DNA from: Candidatus Moraniibacteriota bacterium
GTDB lineage: Bacteria > Patescibacteriota > Minisyncoccia > Moranbacterales > UBA9337
Direction: 5' to 3'
Assembly (NCBI GenBank): GCA_003507475.1
Contig: DNVQ01000041.1
Coordinates: 11,782 to 18,743, forward strand
DNA length: 6,962 nt
The position numbers were made by a program, and so were the translations under genes. Within the stretch, counting starts at the first letter, position 1, and each line of letters begins with the position of its first letter. The notes under the pieces are model-generated. The model saw only the letters and a program-made list of their open reading frames with translations, had not been told where the DNA came from and made no database searches. Shown here piece by piece: positions 5,077 through 6,962 of the stretch.

Positions 5077-5136
5077 AGTTATCAGTCATCAAAGTTAAAA
5101 TGTATTTCGATGACCAATTGCGGATGACTGATGACT
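5077..5136. repeat. Long inverted repeat, copy 2
   Basis: agttatcagtcatc (5077-5090) pairs with gatgactgatgact (5123-5136) over 14 positions with a single G-U. It is homologous to 2651-2724. The intervening ttcgatgac is shared, while other loop bases differ, so the stem is better kept than the loop. Confidence 0.6.
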
Positions 5137-5220
5137 TCAAGCATTTCAGAATATATATTCATAATTCATAATACATGATTTAATGTTTTTTGTTTTATGC
5201 TTTATGCTCCATGACCTTTC

Positions 5221-5248
5221 TTGTATTCAAATTATTTTATGGTATAAT
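5221..5248 (+). promoter_or_regulatory. Extended -10 promoter of the second TPR gene
   Basis: TGGTATAAT (5240-5248), with ttgtat (5221-5226) 16 bases upstream, is conserved with 2820-2847. The predicted leader is about 75 bases. The downstream gene at 6760 is probably on the same transcript. Confidence 0.75.
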
Positions 5249-5331
5249 AAATTAGATTGAAAAACTTAAACAAAATAAAAATAATCCAGTTAAATAATTT
5301 ATGGGTTGCCATAATTTAATGGGATAAAAAT

Positions 5332-6738
5332 ATGCAAAATAAAAAAATTGTAATTATAGTAGCACTTTCTATTGTTGGTTTTGTGTTAGTTTATTTAGTG
5401 GTGGCAGGCAAAATATTTAATAGTAAAAAAAATAACGACAATAGTGTTGCGAATAAAGATGCAACAAAATTAGAATTACCAAAAGTTAAATGTGATTTCG
5501 AATCAAATCAATCAGCTTACGATGAGGCAAATAAAAATAGCAATTTAGATGCTTGTGATTGCATTGGTGATGACAAAATGAGGGAAATGTGCATAACATC
5601 AACTATGGATATAGCCTTATACTCTAAAGCTCTGGAAAATCTTAATGATGATTTTTGTAAAAACATCAAAAGTGAATCTCACAAGAATTCCTGCTACTCT
5701 GTTGTGAAAAATAGTATTGATAAATTAAAAAAAGAAAACCCGCAGCGCTTGGCAGATATTTATTCCAGATCCCATAATGAAGAGTCAATCGGCTTATATG
5801 AAAAATTGACGGAAACAGATCAGAAAAATATTGATAATTTTATTTATTTAGCCCTTGCTTATGCAGAAAAGGGGTTAAAGGAGCAAGAGCAGGGTAGAGA
5901 TCAGTCTTCTTATGTAAAAAAAGCTTTTGAAACTATTGAAAAAGCTAAATCCATTAATGGTAATAACTCGGAAGTTTATAGAGTGGAGGCCTATACTAAT
6001 GAGATAAAGCCGGATTTCGGTATGGCTATTAAATTGTATGATAGAGCAATTGAAATTGATGGAAATAATATTTTGGCTTATTCGGGCAGGGGGCATGCCA
6101 ATAGAATGATGGGCTTGTTGGATAATGCGGTAAGAGATTTTTCCAGGGCTGCAGAGTTGGATGTTAAACAAGAAAATGTTTTTATTTATACTAACCTTTG
6201 TAATTTAGAGTTCTCAAGAAGTCATAATGATGATGCAATTAAAAATTGTAAAATTGTTACAAGCAGAGATGGCGCGGATCCGATTTTTCAATCAGAGGCT
6301 CATCAGATTATGGCTATGATATTTATGCAAGGTGGAGATAATAATCAAGCTAAAACCAATATATTAAAAGCTAAAACTTTAACTCCAAATGATCCAAACT
6401 TATTTGTCACTTGGGCAAGATTGAATATTTTTGAAAAGAAATATGTAGAATCAGAAGCTAATGCTCGAAAAGCTATTGAGCTTTCACCCACCAAAGCATC
6501 GGGATTCCTAGCTCTTTCCTATGCTCTTTACATGGAGGAGAAATATGAAGCTTCCATAGAGGCAGCTCAAAAGGGAATTATCTTGATTAAAAATGACGTA
6601 TCTTTATTGGCTCCAAGTAAATTAGCGATGGAAAGAGAGTTAACTTATTCAATTGTAAATAATTACCGCATGCTGGGAGATACTGCTAAGCAACAGGAAT
6701 ATGAAAACAAGGCTAGAAATATTTTTAATAATAATTAA
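5332..6738 (+). CDS. Membrane-anchored TPR protein with N-terminal Cys-pair domain
   Basis: This 468-residue protein is a paralogue of the gene at 2972: both start MQNKK, then a Val/Ile helix (about 6-26), with the remainder predicted outside. Unlike its neighbour it has a Cys-containing helical region (about 54-122). C77 and C87 are nine residues apart; C109 and C121 are eleven apart and surrounded by similar text (C.I....r..C, then ALENLNDDFCKNI). This suggests two disulfide-closed helical hairpins. From about 140 to 460 there are TPR-like motifs, e.g. FGMAIKLYDRAIEIDGNN, AYSGRGHANRMMGLLDNAV and ASGFLALSYALYMEEKYEAS. It has no proline hinge, Ig-like part or other surface module. ATG 5332 is backed by GGGA seven bases upstream. 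A secreted-protein gene begins 21 nt after its stop with no terminator between, so the two are likely co-transcribed. Function is unknown beyond probable protein binding at the envelope. Confidence 0.85.
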   Translation: MQNKKIVIIVALSIVGFVLVYLVVAGKIFNSKKNNDNSVANKDATKLELPKVKCDFESNQSAYDEANKNSNLDACDCIGDDKMREMCITSTMDIALYSKALENLNDDFCKNIKSESHKNSCYSVVKNSIDKLKKENPQRLADIYSRSHNEESIGLYEKLTETDQKNIDNFIYLALAYAEKGLKEQEQGRDQSSYVKKAFETIEKAKSINGNNSEVYRVEAYTNEIKPDFGMAIKLYDRAIEIDGNNILAYSGRGHANRMMGLLDNAVRDFSRAAELDVKQENVFIYTNLCNLEFSRSHNDDAIKNCKIVTSRDGADPIFQSEAHQIMAMIFMQGGDNNQAKTNILKAKTLTPNDPNLFVTWARLNIFEKKYVESEANARKAIELSPTKASGFLALSYALYMEEKYEASIEAAQKGIILIKNDVSLLAPSKLAMERELTYSIVNNYRMLGDTAKQQEYENKARNIFNNN

Positions 6739-6759
6739 TTAATAGAAAGTGTATATAAT

Positions 6760-6962
6760 ATGAATAAAATATCTATTTATTGTCTAACTCTGTTATTTGC
6801 AATTTTTTTGCCGATTTTGAACGTTGATGCGCAAGCATTGAGCCAATGTCCAAGCAATGTAGCGCCTGATTTGCAATTACTTAATCCGGCTTGTTGGACA
6901 AGTGTGTATGTATCAAGCGGATATTGGCAGTCATGTTCTTGGAGCAACAGTGGAGCTATTTG
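6760..6962 (+). CDS. Secreted protein, N-terminal part only (3'-truncated)
   Basis: The frame opens at ATG 6760 and stays open to the window edge (67 codons seen). The protein begins MNKISIYCLTLLFAIF, with a hydrophobic stretch followed by NVDAQA, a good signal-peptidase I site (AQA). The mature part starts LSQCPSNVAP and contains Cys/Trp/Ser-rich text (NPACWTSVYV, GYWQSCSWSNSG), in the style of the extracellular module of the first TPR protein. GAAAG about nine bases upstream is a weak ribosome binding site. It follows the second TPR gene by 21 nt and is probably in its operon. Not identified further, because too little is visible for a family call. Confidence 0.7.
   Translation, partial: MNKISIYCLTLLFAIFLPILNVDAQALSQCPSNVAPDLQLLNPACWTSVYVSSGYWQSCSWSNSGAI

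Larger units (their letters stand above)
4951..5367 (+). repeat. Duplicated regulatory block, copy 2
   Basis: This is the counterpart of 2562-3007, covering the 389-base spacer between the two TPR genes and the first twelve codons of the second. Element order is identical. Differences from copy 1 are a longer AT tract after the terminator and loss of the 10-bp leader hairpin; a shorter stem remains, ttatgg (5299-5304) with ccataa (5309-5314). Confidence 0.85.

Noticed and set aside
5875..6171. Minus-strand open frame of 98 codons
   Set aside because: It is a shadow of the TPR region of the second TPR gene.

Overview
The window is AT-rich bacterial DNA. Small GC-rich palindromes interrupt AT-rich spacers, genes are short and mostly single-promoter units, there is a stand-alone DUF559 gene, and large Cys- and Pro-containing surface proteins carry N-terminal anchors. 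Together these suggest a Patescibacteria/CPR genome, perhaps Parcubacteria-like. That placement is an inference from style, not from a marker gene. All complete genes stop at TAA or TAG, and nothing requires a non-standard code.

Layout. (1) 1-797: the 3' part of a pyruvate/2-oxoacid:ferredoxin oxidoreductase beta subunit (porB), cut off at the left edge. (2) 810-1473: a DUF559 (Vsr-like nuclease fold) gene inside two nested layers of repeats, namely GC-rich foldable elements next to the gene and an AT-rich inverted repeat of about 50 bp outside them. (3) 1481-1740, minus strand: an intact tRNA-Thr(CGT) nested between the two separated ends of a second, broken tRNA whose acceptor strands still pair 7/7. 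(4) 1821-2558: a slipin/stomatin-family membrane protein with its own terminator. (5) 2559-4942 and 4943-6738: two membrane-anchored TPR proteins. Each is preceded by a copy of the same block (terminator, long inverted repeat, extended -10 promoter, leader, first codons). (6) 6760-6962: the start of a secreted protein with a signal peptide, running off the right edge.

How the parts relate. porB is central metabolism and is unrelated to the rest. The slipin and the two TPR proteins would all sit at the cytoplasmic membrane, but strong terminators separate them, so they are neighbours rather than one operon. The first TPR protein is fused to an extracellular Cys-rich/Ig-like module. The second lacks that module and is followed after 21 nt by a separate secreted protein, so the same pairing may exist once fused and once split.

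The most unusual observations are the nested tRNA arrangement, the duplicated regulatory block in front of the two TPR genes (with a stem that keeps pairing through a compensatory change), and the repeat-framed DUF559 unit. All rest on reading the sequence alone; no database search was run.
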